From NCBI GenBank assembly GCA_024653795.1, contig JANLHY010000240.1, positions 1-9,192 on the forward strand: a stretch of 9,192 bases of DNA, read 5' to 3'. The notes below the pieces were generated by a model, which saw nothing but the letters and a program-made list of their open reading frames with translations, did not search any database and was not told where the DNA came from. Positions 1 through 6,028 of this stretch are shown here, in pieces. The first letter of the stretch is position 1. Every line of letters starts with the position of its first letter. The stretch is from Candidatus Brocadiaceae bacterium (lineage in GTDB: Bacteria > Planctomycetota > Brocadiia > Brocadiales > Brocadiaceae). The translations under genes were made by a program, and so were the position numbers.

Positions 1-1
1 T

Positions 2-127
2 GTGTCGATTCGAGGCAAAAATTTAACTGCTTGGTGTGATTTTGTATTGAAGTTCTCATTGGCGCTTCATTATATCAGGGGGCTGGATTACCTCAATAAG
101 ATTATCCCTCTTGCAACGGATAAATAA
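2..127 (+). CDS. C-terminal end of an unidentified protein (partial)
   Basis: An open frame enters from the left edge and runs 41 codons to a TAA at 125-127. It has a protein-like mix of residues and ends in LDYLNKIIPLATDK. I do not recognise the family, and no domain can be named from so short a tail. It converges on the ThiC-family gene, whose stop lies about 100 bases further on. I see no clear hairpin terminator in the gap 128-227. A chance frame is possible, but 41 codons without a stop in AT-rich DNA, with ordinary composition, makes a real gene end somewhat more likely. Confidence 0.4.
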   Translation: MSIRGKNLTAWCDFVLKFSLALHYIRGLDYLNKIIPLATDK

Positions 128-227
128 AGGAAAACTGCATTCTCGGACAGCCTGTTTTACATTGACAAATTTGCTTCGATTCTTCCAATAATTTTCAAAA
201 GACTTTTATCCCTTTTTAGTGTTTACT

Positions 228-1559
228 TTAGAATGCCGCGGTTGTTGCGCTCTTTTTGCGGCTTTTCTTCAGGTCTTGCTCATAGTATTTCATCACACCT
301 TTCAGTGAACACAGGCTACCGCACATGGTGCAGGTATCCTCGTCCATGGGTGGGCGGCTATTACGGATCTCCTGGGCACGTTCTTTGGTGATAGCCGTTT
401 CGTACTGGGTCTTCCAGTCAAGGTCCCTCCGGGCAATACCCATCTTGAGGTCTAAATTCTTTGCCTTGTCCTTGAGCTTTACCATGTCACCCACATGAGC
501 AGCAATACGGGCAGCCATTACGCCTTCGCGGACATCGTCAGGGCCAGGAAGGGCGAGGTGTTCAGGTGGTGTAACGTAGCAAATGAAATCTGCCCCGTAA
601 CACGACGATAAAGCTGCACCAATGGCCGATGTGATGTGGTCATATCCAGGGGCAATGTCTGTGGTAATGGGTCCGAGCATATAAAATGGGGCATTATTGC
701 TGAGCCTCTTTTGAATAATCACATTAGCCTCAATTTCATCAATGGGGATGTGTCCAGGCCCTTCTACAATAATCTGCACACCTTTACCTTGGGCGTATTC
801 GGCAATCTCTGAGTTGATAATGAGTTCCTGTATCTGGGCGCGATCCGTGCTGTCGTGGATGGCTCCGGCCCTGAGACCGTTTCCAAGGCTGAGGATGACG
901 TCATGTTTTTTCATGATGTCAATAAGGCGATCAATCTGTTCATACAGCGGATTTTCTTTCTTGTTATGATTCATCCATGCGGTCAGGAACGAACCGCCGC
1001 GGCTGACGAGTCCACCATACCGATATCCCTGTTTCCTGAGCCGTTCAAGTGTTATGAGGTTTATGCCGCAATGGATGGCCATAAAACCGATACCCTCTTC
1101 TGCCTGTTGTTCTATAACGTCAAAGAGGAAATCGGCCTCCATGTGTACGACAGAACCTTTTTTCTTATTGGTTTCAATTGCCGCCTGATAAAGGGGCACG
1201 GTGCCTACGGTGAGAGAAATGGAGTCCAGTACCCGTTTTCTTATTTTTGTCAAGTCTCCTCCGGTTGAAAGTTCCATCAGGGTGTCCGCCCCATATTTTT
1301 CGGCGGTTTGCGCCTTTTTCACCTCCATCTCAATATCAATAATATCAGGGGATGTTCCAATGCTGGCATTTACCTTTGTCTTGAGTCCTTTACCAATACC
1401 GACCACACGCGCCTTTCTATTTGGGTTTCCATAGATAACGATCTGTCCCTTTGCAATACCTTCACGGATAAATTCCGGTGAAACGTCATCATAGGCAGCG
1501 GCCTCTTTCATAGCCTCCGTTATGATACCTTCGCGTGCGAGTTCTAACTGAGTTTTCAT
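228..1559 (-). CDS. thiC: ThiC-family radical SAM enzyme (HMP-P synthase; BzaF-type alternative)
   Basis: Full-length 443-residue protein of the short ThiC form, lacking the extra N-terminal domain of proteobacterial ThiC. ThiC converts aminoimidazole ribotide to the thiamine pyrimidine HMP phosphate in the cytoplasm, using SAM and a 4Fe-4S cluster. Family motifs are clear: VSRGG near 185-189, LGNGLRAG near 225-232 (commonly LGDGLRPG), EGPGH at 266-270, APFYMLGP near 290-297, DIAPGYDHI at 301-309 and CYVTPPEHLALP near 327-338. The C-terminal cluster motif is CTMCGSLC, with Cys 410, 413 and 417. That spacing is one residue shorter than the CX2CX4C usually quoted, and may be normal for short forms. 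A GGAG at 1569-1572 sits 8 bases before the ATG and supports this start. No TPP riboswitch is visible upstream. Several motif variants leave the paralogue BzaF (5-hydroxybenzimidazole synthase, B12 lower ligand) possible; family membership is certain, the substrate is not. Confidence 0.9.
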   Translation of the reverse strand: MKTQLELAREGIITEAMKEAAAYDDVSPEFIREGIAKGQIVIYGNPNRKARVVGIGKGLKTKVNASIGTSPDIIDIEMEVKKAQTAEKYGADTLMELSTGGDLTKIRKRVLDSISLTVGTVPLYQAAIETNKKKGSVVHMEADFLFDVIEQQAEEGIGFMAIHCGINLITLERLRKQGYRYGGLVSRGGSFLTAWMNHNKKENPLYEQIDRLIDIMKKHDVILSLGNGLRAGAIHDSTDRAQIQELIINSEIAEYAQGKGVQIIVEGPGHIPIDEIEANVIIQKRLSNNAPFYMLGPITTDIAPGYDHITSAIGAALSSCYGADFICYVTPPEHLALPGPDDVREGVMAARIAAHVGDMVKLKDKAKNLDLKMGIARRDLDWKTQYETAITKERAQEIRNSRPPMDEDTCTMCGSLCSLKGVMKYYEQDLKKSRKKSATTAAF

Positions 1560-1573
1560 GTACTTTTACTCCA

Positions 1574-1640
1574 AATTAATTAGACCTTCAGAAACTTTCT
1601 TACACCACTAAGACACTATGGCACAAAGAATAAATTTGGT
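1574..1640. repeat. Dispersed repeat, family C, copy 1
   Basis: Shares an imperfect stretch of about 65 bases with 3083-3146: ATTAG(A/G)CCTTC, then a CACTAAG core, then CACAAAGAA in the same order and spacing. It lies directly upstream of the thiC ribosome site. The function is unknown; it does not look coding. Confidence 0.55.
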
Positions 1641-1665
1641 TTTGTTTTGCCTTGCAAAACAAAAC
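1639..1665. repeat. Perfect 12-bp inverted repeat (hairpin)
   Basis: GTTTTGTTTTGC at 1639-1650 is exactly complementary to GCAAAACAAAAC at 1654-1665, with a 3-base loop. On neither strand is it directly followed by a T-run; on the + strand GGCCC intervenes before TTTTT. It is therefore not a textbook terminator. It sits about 80 bases upstream of thiC and about 250 bases past the bioD stop. Confidence 0.5.
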
Positions 1666-1674
1666 GGCCCTTTT

Positions 1675-1730
1675 TGTAGCGCCGAACCCTTGTGGTCGGC
1701 TAACGGCGGGGGATAAACCCCCGCGCTACA
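1675..1730. repeat. Folded GTAGCG repeat, copy 1
   Basis: A 56-base unit bounded by TGTAGCG and CGCTACA. Inside are two small hairpins: GCCGA with TCGGC, and GGGGG with CCCCC around ATAAA. A second copy lies at 7932-7988 and carries paired base changes that keep the second hairpin. This resembles REP-type dispersed structured repeats. Confidence 0.7.
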
Positions 1731-1757
1731 AGATCGGTTTGAAATTCCTATACATTG

Positions 1758-1906
1758 AATTAGGCTACCTTTGGTAGCAACTTTTAGGCTCCTCTCTAGA
1801 AAGAGGGGCTGGGGGGGGGTGTTATGGAAAACTTACACACCCCTTTATCCCCTCTTTTTAGAGGGGAATCAAAAAAGATTGGAATTCCTATGCATTAAAT
1901 TTAGCA
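1758..1906. repeat. Dispersed repeat, family A, copy 1 (about 150 bases)
   Basis: Matches 3581-3722 along its whole length with small gaps. Shared blocks are ATTAGG, CCTTTGG, ACTTTTA, CTCTAGAAAGAGGGGC, TTACACACCCC, TATCCCCTCTTTTTAGAG and CCTAT(A/G)CAT. Internal CCCCTCT/AGAGGGG pairs make it foldable. A short module like ATTCCTATACATTGAATTA occurs near both of its ends and also near 3070. No coding sense is seen. Confidence 0.7.
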
Positions 1907-1914
1907 AAACAAGC

Positions 1915-2631
1915 TCATATTATAATGTCTTTGTCTATATTATCACTAAATATTTTTATTACTGCCTCCTTGTTATAGTTATACTTTTGTGTATCCAGTC
2001 TTTTATCAAATGGAATTGTGCCTAATATCGGAAGACCTGTGAGCCTCTTGATTTCATCGGTGTTTGTATCTTTGACAATGGTATCACAGTTTTCTGCAGA
2101 TTCGTTGATAATGATTCCTTTGACGTCCAGTCCATGTTGGCGGGCATAGGAGACGGTTAGTAATGTGTGGTTTATGGTGCCAATGGTAGGACGGCAGACA
2201 ACTATTAAGGGCAGTTCCATTTCTTAGGCCATATCCACGACAAAATAATATTCGTCTATAGGAACCAGTAACCCGCCGATACCCTCGACAATCATGTATT
2301 CGTGTCTTTCGCATAACGTGTCGTAGGCCGTATTTATTTTATCCGTGTCTATCTTTGTATTGCTCAATCGTGCCGCTACCGTGGGGGCAAGGGGCTGTTC
2401 AAGGCTGACGGGGTTGATGAGTTCGTATTCGTCCTCTGCTTCCGCCAGAAATTTTAAAAAGACGGCGTCGTCGGATATCAGCGCATTATTGACTCGTTTA
2501 CAACCCGTAGCGACCGGTTTCATGACTCCAACGTTCAGCCCTTTATTTTTGTAAAGGGCTGCCAATCCGCCTGCCACAAGGGTCTTTCCCACACCCGTAT
2601 CCGTGCCTGTTATAAAATATCCCTTTGCCAT
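1915..2631 (-). pseudogene. bioD: Dethiobiotin synthase, interrupted by an in-frame stop
   Basis: BioD carboxylates 7,8-diaminopelargonate with CO2 and ATP to dethiobiotin, the step after BioA. Codons 1-135 (2631-2227) carry the P-loop GTDTGVGKT at 9-17, MKPVATG with K38, SDD at 53-55 and EGIGG at 116-120. A TAA at 2226-2224 follows VVDMA. The same frame then continues GAA ATG and runs to 1915 with ELPLIVVCRPTIGTINHTLL and a normal C-terminal half. Together 238 codons match the usual BioD length, so a single base (most simply AAA to TAA) breaks the gene. There is no shift of frame. The ATG at 2220 could restart translation right after the stop. A GGAG at 2640-2643 is 8 bases before the first ATG. 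It may be a true nonsense mutation, a sequencing error, or a two-piece enzyme; the family call is secure. Confidence 0.88.
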
Positions 2632-2657
2632 GGTTATTTCTCCAGATTAAAATGAGT

Positions 2658-2697
2658 GAACTTAACGCTCTTCGAGCGGACTCAATCTTGCAAGTTC
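2658..2697. repeat. Hairpin upstream of bioD
   Basis: GAACTT (2658-2663) pairs with AAGTTC (2692-2697) around an inner hairpin CGCTC-TTC-GAGCG (2666-2678). In the bioD message this would lie 27-67 bases ahead of the start codon. It could be a leader structure, or a remnant of a recombination site: GTTAAGT on the minus strand at 2666-2660 fits the integron R-box consensus. No T-run makes it a terminator. Confidence 0.4.
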
Positions 2698-2730
2698 AAG
2701 TTGTCAATGCAAGGTTGTTTGTTTTTCTTT

Positions 2731-2917
2731 AGCCCCGGAGGGGCGGCCTGTTTGTAGTAGCATTGAATGCAAATTAAGGTATTTAGCTCCAGAGGAGCGA
2801 CCTGTTTATTTTATTTGTCAAACAAATATGCATCTTATAGTTCACATCAGGTCGCTCCTACGGAGCTTTGGGGGTGTTTTAATTCCATTTCTACAAACAG
2901 GCCGCCCCTCTGGGGCT
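2731..2917. repeat. Large nested inverted repeat
   Basis: Outer arms 2731-2757 and 2891-2917 are complementary at 26 of 27 positions (AGCCCCGGAGGGGCGGCCTG and so on). Inner arms 2785-2804 and 2848-2867 are complementary at 18 of 20. Each arm is itself a small palindrome (GCCCC/GGGGC; GCTCC/GGAGC). The four arms are variants of one sequence, suggesting stepwise insertion of a palindromic element into its like. No transposase is inside. Confidence 0.8.
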
Positions 2918-3082
2918 ACACTTGTCCTCGACCCAGATCGGGGATTCGTTCATCTCCGGCAGGTCTAGGTTTAGCATTCCATACACAAATAAATTATAAT
3001 TACCATATCTCACTATCGTCAGAATACTTATACTAACACCACCCCGCAAACCCGCATAAATAAAATGAAAATTCCTATACAA

Positions 3083-3146
3083 TTTAATTAGGCCTTCGGC
3101 GACTTTTTATGCCACTAAGCCACAAATCCACAAAGAAAAATCTTGG
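3083..3146. repeat. Dispersed repeat, family C, copy 2
   Basis: Counterpart of 1574-1640: TTAATTAGGCCTTCGGCGAC, then GCCACTAAGCCACAAA, then CCACAAAGAAAAA. It is preceded at 3070-3082 by the ATTCCTATACA module that also flanks the family A repeat. It lies between the antitoxin gene and the nested inverted repeat. Confidence 0.55.
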
Positions 3147-3191
3147 TGTCTTAATGACTTTGTGGCAACTTTGAATTTCCTTAACGTTGAG

Positions 3192-3464
3192 CTAGATATT
3201 CTCTTTTGTTTGTGACAGGTCTTCGTCTATTTCTCTTTCGATTTCTGACAAAGGTATCCTTGCTTTGCACTGTGACCTTTCTTCAAGAAACTTCTGGAAT
3301 GTCTGACTGTTGCGAAGCGCTTCTACCTCTCTGTCAAAATCATCTGCCTGTGAAAGGATAAATTCTTCACCATCAGATGTGAGCACTAACACAGGTTCTT
3401 TGCGAGCCATACCTATCAATTTATCCAGTTCCGGTTTTTCTTGCTTAAGATTGATAGTTTTCAT
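3192..3464 (-). CDS. Phd/YefM-like antitoxin, without a visible toxin
   Basis: A 90-residue soluble, charged protein. The N-terminal part (MKTINLKQ, then LDKLIGMARKEPVLVLTSDG and EEFILSQADDFDREVEAL) follows the Phd/YefM pattern: a small alpha/beta DNA-binding fold in which a segment about presenting a value to the operator precedes a helical tail. The tail, residues about 50-90, is rich in Glu, Arg and Lys, as expected for the toxin-wrapping part. No toxin ORF lies on either side. Downstream are repeats and bioD; upstream is an attC-like site. Solitary antitoxins are common as integron cassettes. The ribosome site is weak. Alternatives are a plain DNA-binding protein of the same fold; I am fairly sure of the fold, not of the role. 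Confidence 0.6.
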   Translation of the reverse strand: MKTINLKQEKPELDKLIGMARKEPVLVLTSDGEEFILSQADDFDREVEALRNSQTFQKFLEERSQCKARIPLSEIEREIDEDLSQTKENI

Positions 3465-3523
3465 AATTTAATTTCATGTCATTCGATGAGTAAGCATACC
3501 TCAACAAAGCTACTTTAAAACCC

Positions 3524-3589
3524 GCGCAACGATGAGTTGAGGAGAGCGGTGGCATTATCGCCGCATCCCTCTCGAACGATAAATTAGGA
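3524..3589 (-). other. attC-like recombination site, second (R'' box replaced by repeat)
   Basis: Read on the minus strand: L'' GTTCGAG (3577-3571), inner arms GATGCGG/CCGCTC, L' CTCAAC (3541-3536), spacer TCATC (3535-3531), R' GTTGCGC (3530-3524). L'' and L' are complementary except for one extra C, in the place where classic attC sites carry an extrahelical base. A 5-base spacer TTATC precedes L''. The R'' position (3589-3583) reads TCCTAAT, inside the end of the family A repeat. An R''-like TGCTAAC lies instead across the nuclease stop at 3723-3717. This suggests a repeat insertion within the site. Confidence 0.6.
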
Positions 3590-3722
3590 TGCCTTTGGCA
3601 GCGACTTTTAAGCTCCCCTCTAGAAAGAGGGGCCGGGGGTGTGTTACGGCAAGCTTACACACCCCTTATCCCCTCTTTTTAGAGAGGAATCATAAAAGAT
3701 TGATCCTATACATCAAGTTAGC
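3581..3722. repeat. Dispersed repeat, family A, copy 2
   Basis: Counterpart of 1758-1906 in the same orientation. It fills the space between the stop of the HNH nuclease gene and the attC-like site at 3524-3589. The two junctions (TAAC/TTGATG near 3715 and CCTAA/TTTATC near 3583) are where an intact attC would have been contiguous, so this copy probably arrived after the cassette. Confidence 0.7.
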
Positions 3723-4848
3723 ACTTCGTTGCCTTTCTTATCTCCTCTATGAGAGACTTAACCTCTTCTATCGTCTTGGGCGGATTATTCAGGTGAATAA
3801 TCGCATGGCAATTCGGAGATATTGGTCGCAAATCCTGAATTGGATCAACTTGATATTCCGTGTTTTTTTCCGATAATTGCCGCAGATGATGTATATGTAT
3901 ATGACCCTGAGCAATTTCCCCGTACACATCCGCCAAGATCATGTCGCACACAGAACACTTGCAACCGTAATGTAAAATGCATTTTTCGCGTGCGGCAGCA
4001 CTTCGCGCATAAGCGTTGACTGATATTGAATGGACAGCTCCTTCGTAATGAAGGGTCGTCTCTGTCACTTCGTCTGGTAGGCTTGTTTGATTGTCTTCGT
4101 TCCACCCAAGTCTTTCTATTGCTTGTATGACCTCTGGTCTCATTATCCATAACCATTCACGACCTGGTTTTTCAAACTCGACAAGGACATGTAGTGTAGT
4201 CTTGGGTACCCAGCCGATGATTTTGCCCACGAGTCTTCCCAGTTTTCCGTAGTGTAAGTTGGATGCGTTGAAATTTTTATAACCCATTGCTTTTGACATT
4301 TGAGTAGCTGTCAAGGTGTGATCTGGAGCGTAATAATTAGCTTGGAGCATCTTCAAATGATGTGGAAGTATGTTTATGCTGCGAAATGCTGAGACATAGT
4401 CATCGCTGGTGAACTTCTTATTCCTTTCCAAATATGTATTATCATCAAGATCAGGAACTTCCGTCTCGTGGTGTTCACTGATAAGCTTTCGTACTTTGTC
4501 TGCGATGTCCGAGTCTGGAGTTGTGATACTACGTGGATAGTTTGCCCACGTGAGTTCTGGAATATGCTTGCGAATGGCATCGAGGGAAATCACGGGTTCA
4601 ATAAGCCTGATGGAGGTTAGCCCTGCTCCATATCTGTTGTGCCAGTCTGGTCGGAGTTTTGGTAACGATTTGATAATAGCTGTCGCAAAGAAACCATGCC
4701 CGGTAATATAAATAACGATATCGTCACCAGGTATTGCGGATTTTGGGACGACCCATATTGGAGCGTCAAGGTTCTTTTTGGATGCCCTCTCAAGCCATGA
4801 TTTGTCACCGTTGTCGATACCACCTTGTACGATATGTAGCGCCTTCAT
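3718..4848 (-). CDS. PUA-like/HNH endonuclease, candidate modification-dependent restriction enzyme
   Basis: 376 residues from the preferred ATG at 4848. The frame is open to an ATG at 4929, but the nearest purine run there abuts the start, while AAGGAA at 4859-4864 is well placed for 4848, and the 4863-4929 part overlaps the attC-like site. Residues about 1-115 (HIVQGG, then WVVPKSAIPGDDIVIYITG and GFFATAIIKSLP) look like an EVE/PUA-like small-base-reading domain. About 140-250 is a helical domain with LTATQMSKAMGY. The C-terminal about 285-355 is HNH: CSVC at 298-301, HH at 320-321, then NCHAIIH at 346-352, giving zinc cysteines and the beta-beta-alpha metal site. In known proteins this pairing cleaves DNA carrying modified bases (type IV restriction). 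No methylase is adjacent. It is bracketed by attC-like sites as a cassette. Target and modification dependence are inference. Confidence 0.75.
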   Translation of the reverse strand: MKALHIVQGGIDNGDKSWLERASKKNLDAPIWVVPKSAIPGDDIVIYITGHGFFATAIIKSLPKLRPDWHNRYGAGLTSIRLIEPVISLDAIRKHIPELTWANYPRSITTPDSDIADKVRKLISEHHETEVPDLDDNTYLERNKKFTSDDYVSAFRSINILPHHLKMLQANYYAPDHTLTATQMSKAMGYKNFNASNLHYGKLGRLVGKIIGWVPKTTLHVLVEFEKPGREWLWIMRPEVIQAIERLGWNEDNQTSLPDEVTETTLHYEGAVHSISVNAYARSAAAREKCILHYGCKCSVCDMILADVYGEIAQGHIHIHHLRQLSEKNTEYQVDPIQDLRPISPNCHAIIHLNNPPKTIEEVKSLIEEIRKATKC

Positions 4849-4863
4849 ACGTGTATTATTCCT

Positions 4864-4996
4864 TGATAACGTAGAATTGAGTGACGAGTGCCACTGTATG
4901 ATAACCAAATGCCTGAAACCGGTTTGCATACCTTAAAATAATGCAAGCTAAAAAAGCGTTCTGTGGCACTCGTTCAACTCCAATGACTTGTTATCA
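4864..4996 (-). other. attC-like recombination site, first (complete architecture)
   Basis: Read on the minus strand: R'' TGATAAC (4996-4990), spacer AAGTC, L'' ATTGGAGT (4984-4977), long inner arm ACGAGTGCCAC (4973-4963), variable middle with its own TTGCAT/ATGCAA hairpin, arm GTGGCACTCGT (4894-4884), L' ACTCAAT (4882-4876), spacer TCTAC, R' GTTATCA (4870-4864). R'' and R' are exact complements, both spacers are 5 bases, and L'' has one extra G relative to L'. This is the layout of integron attC sites; 133 bases is near the long end of their range. R boxes keep the invariant AAC/GTT but depart from RYYYAAC/GTTRRRY. It begins 12 bases after one stop codon and ends 15 bases before the next start. 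A MITE with TTGATAAC ends is the alternative. Confidence 0.65.
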
Positions 4997-5008
4997 ATTC
5001 TTTTTTTC

Positions 5009-5938
5009 TCACGATGCAAACTGTCTTATTTGATTATTGTAAATCTCGTCAGTAATATTTATTTCAAATTCCAAAATGAGTTTTTGAAAAAATGTCTTTG
5101 CTAACTCGTTTTCAAATTTGAAGAAACTTTCTCCTTCGTCCTCTCTGTGAGTTGCTTGCTTTGAAAGAAGTTCGTCAAGGGTAAAACTTAATAAGTTGGT
5201 CGGATTGTCCCCGAAGTAAAGTAGAAAGTTTGTAAATCGTGGATACTCTTGGTCGTTAGTTCTGTCAGAGATAAAAAAGCTGGCTCTCACTTTTATTCTT
5301 GAACGAAGTAGGTCTCTAACGCCAAATACTTTTTCTTGGGATGTTGTCAATGTCCAGTGTGGTGCAATTGTGTCTTGATAAACCGTGTTGTCATAAATTC
5401 TTAATTCTTTAACGGTTCTTTTTGTAAGTTCAGAATTGGTTTTAAGAACAATGTCTGGCGTTAATTGAGATTGTTCAGTAAATATTTCAACTTTTATACT
5501 GTCAGGAATTTTTATCAGTTCTTGTTTCTGAATCAAGTTGTCAAGTGAATCAGTGTCTTTGATTGTGCAGTGTAATTTGTTTGGTGACTCTTCCTCATAG
5601 TTAAAAGGTTCATCACTTAATTTTGCAGTTCCTACAAGTTTTAAATACTCGGTCTTTACTAATGATTTGTTGACAATGGAATTAGACATTGTATTTTCTA
5701 TTTCAGGTGTCGTTGCAAGATATTTTAAAGTATATAGTAACTGAAATGGAATAAGCGGATAGTTTGAGCTAATAATATTGCTTTGAATTTCAGACAAGAT
5801 TTTTTTTCGTTCTTGTTCTCTCGCTGCTTCTAATTTCTCTTTTTGCTTTTCTTCTCTATATTCTAAAATCTCAGTTGTAGTTGCTGTCAAGCCAGATACT
5901 GCTGTAATTACCAAAGCCACAATACCCCAAGTTGTCAA
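5009..5938 (-). CDS. Two-helix membrane protein of unknown function, 5' end unclear
   Basis: The first recognised start is TTG at 5938, giving 309 residues: a hydrophobic helix at about 3-20 (WGIVALVITAVSGLTA), a charged helix or coiled coil at about 25-52 (EYREEKQKEKLEAAREQERK), then a soluble region rich in Lys, Glu, Asn and Ile. However, the frame stays open upstream to 6052 and encodes FYIVNILSVIILTISAIVGL, a second convincing membrane helix, joined by KDKDEH to the first. The real protein therefore very likely includes it, yet no ATG, GTG or TTG is present before the TGA at 6055-6053. Either the 5' end is lost or an unusual start (CTG, ATT) is used. I do not recognise the soluble domain. 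It is the first of the cassette-like genes and ends 12 bases before the attC-like site. Codon use is more AT-rich than bioA or thiC. Confidence 0.65.
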   Translation of the reverse strand: MTTWGIVALVITAVSGLTATTTEILEYREEKQKEKLEAAREQERKKILSEIQSNIISSNYPLIPFQLLYTLKYLATTPEIENTMSNSIVNKSLVKTEYLKLVGTAKLSDEPFNYEEESPNKLHCTIKDTDSLDNLIQKQELIKIPDSIKVEIFTEQSQLTPDIVLKTNSELTKRTVKELRIYDNTVYQDTIAPHWTLTTSQEKVFGVRDLLRSRIKVRASFFISDRTNDQEYPRFTNFLLYFGDNPTNLLSFTLDELLSKQATHREDEGESFFKFENELAKTFFQKLILEFEINITDEIYNNQIRQFAS

Positions 5939-6028
5939 GTGTTCGTCTTTGTCCTTAAAGTCAAAAAGAAGTCCGACAATGGCGGAGATTGTCAGAATAA
6001 TTACGGAAAGTATGTTTACGATATAGAA

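Larger units (their letters stand above)
1560..1914. other. Gene-free stretch between bioD and thiC, filled with repeats
   Basis: No convincing coding frame. From left to right it holds the thiC ribosome site, a dispersed repeat (about 1574-1640), a hairpin (1639-1665), a folded GTAGCG repeat (1675-1730) and a copy of a longer dispersed repeat (1758-1906). The TPP riboswitch core, which would read as CTGAGA and GATCAGG-type boxes on the minus strand, was looked for and not seen. Any thiC promoter must lie within or between these repeats, or thiC is read through from bioD. Confidence 0.6.
2632..3191. other. Gene-free stretch between the antitoxin gene and bioD, repeat-rich
   Basis: Open frames here (for example 2767-3036 + and 2891-3082 -) run straight through inverted repeats and have no family signature, so I call no gene. 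Contents: a leader hairpin before bioD (2658-2697), the nested inverted repeat (2731-2917), a plain AT-rich part (2930-3070), and copy 2 of repeat family C (3083-3146). Confidence 0.6.

Noticed and set aside
742..1434. Plus-strand open frames inside the thiC region
   Set aside because: Antisense shadows of a clear full-length ThiC-family gene; no family motifs.
1560..1760. TPP riboswitch before thiC
   Set aside because: Looked for the conserved TPP boxes on the minus strand and found none; the space is taken by repeats.
2767..3082. Open frames of 89 (+) and 63 (-) residues
   Set aside because: They translate the arms of the nested inverted repeat and lack any protein signature.
4849..4929. 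Upstream ATG for the HNH nuclease
   Set aside because: The extension overlaps the attC-like arms, has no well-spaced ribosome site and precedes the conserved MKALHIVQGG start.
4864..4996. Rho-independent terminator
   Set aside because: The arms are separated by about 70 bases and no T-run follows; the attC layout explains it better.
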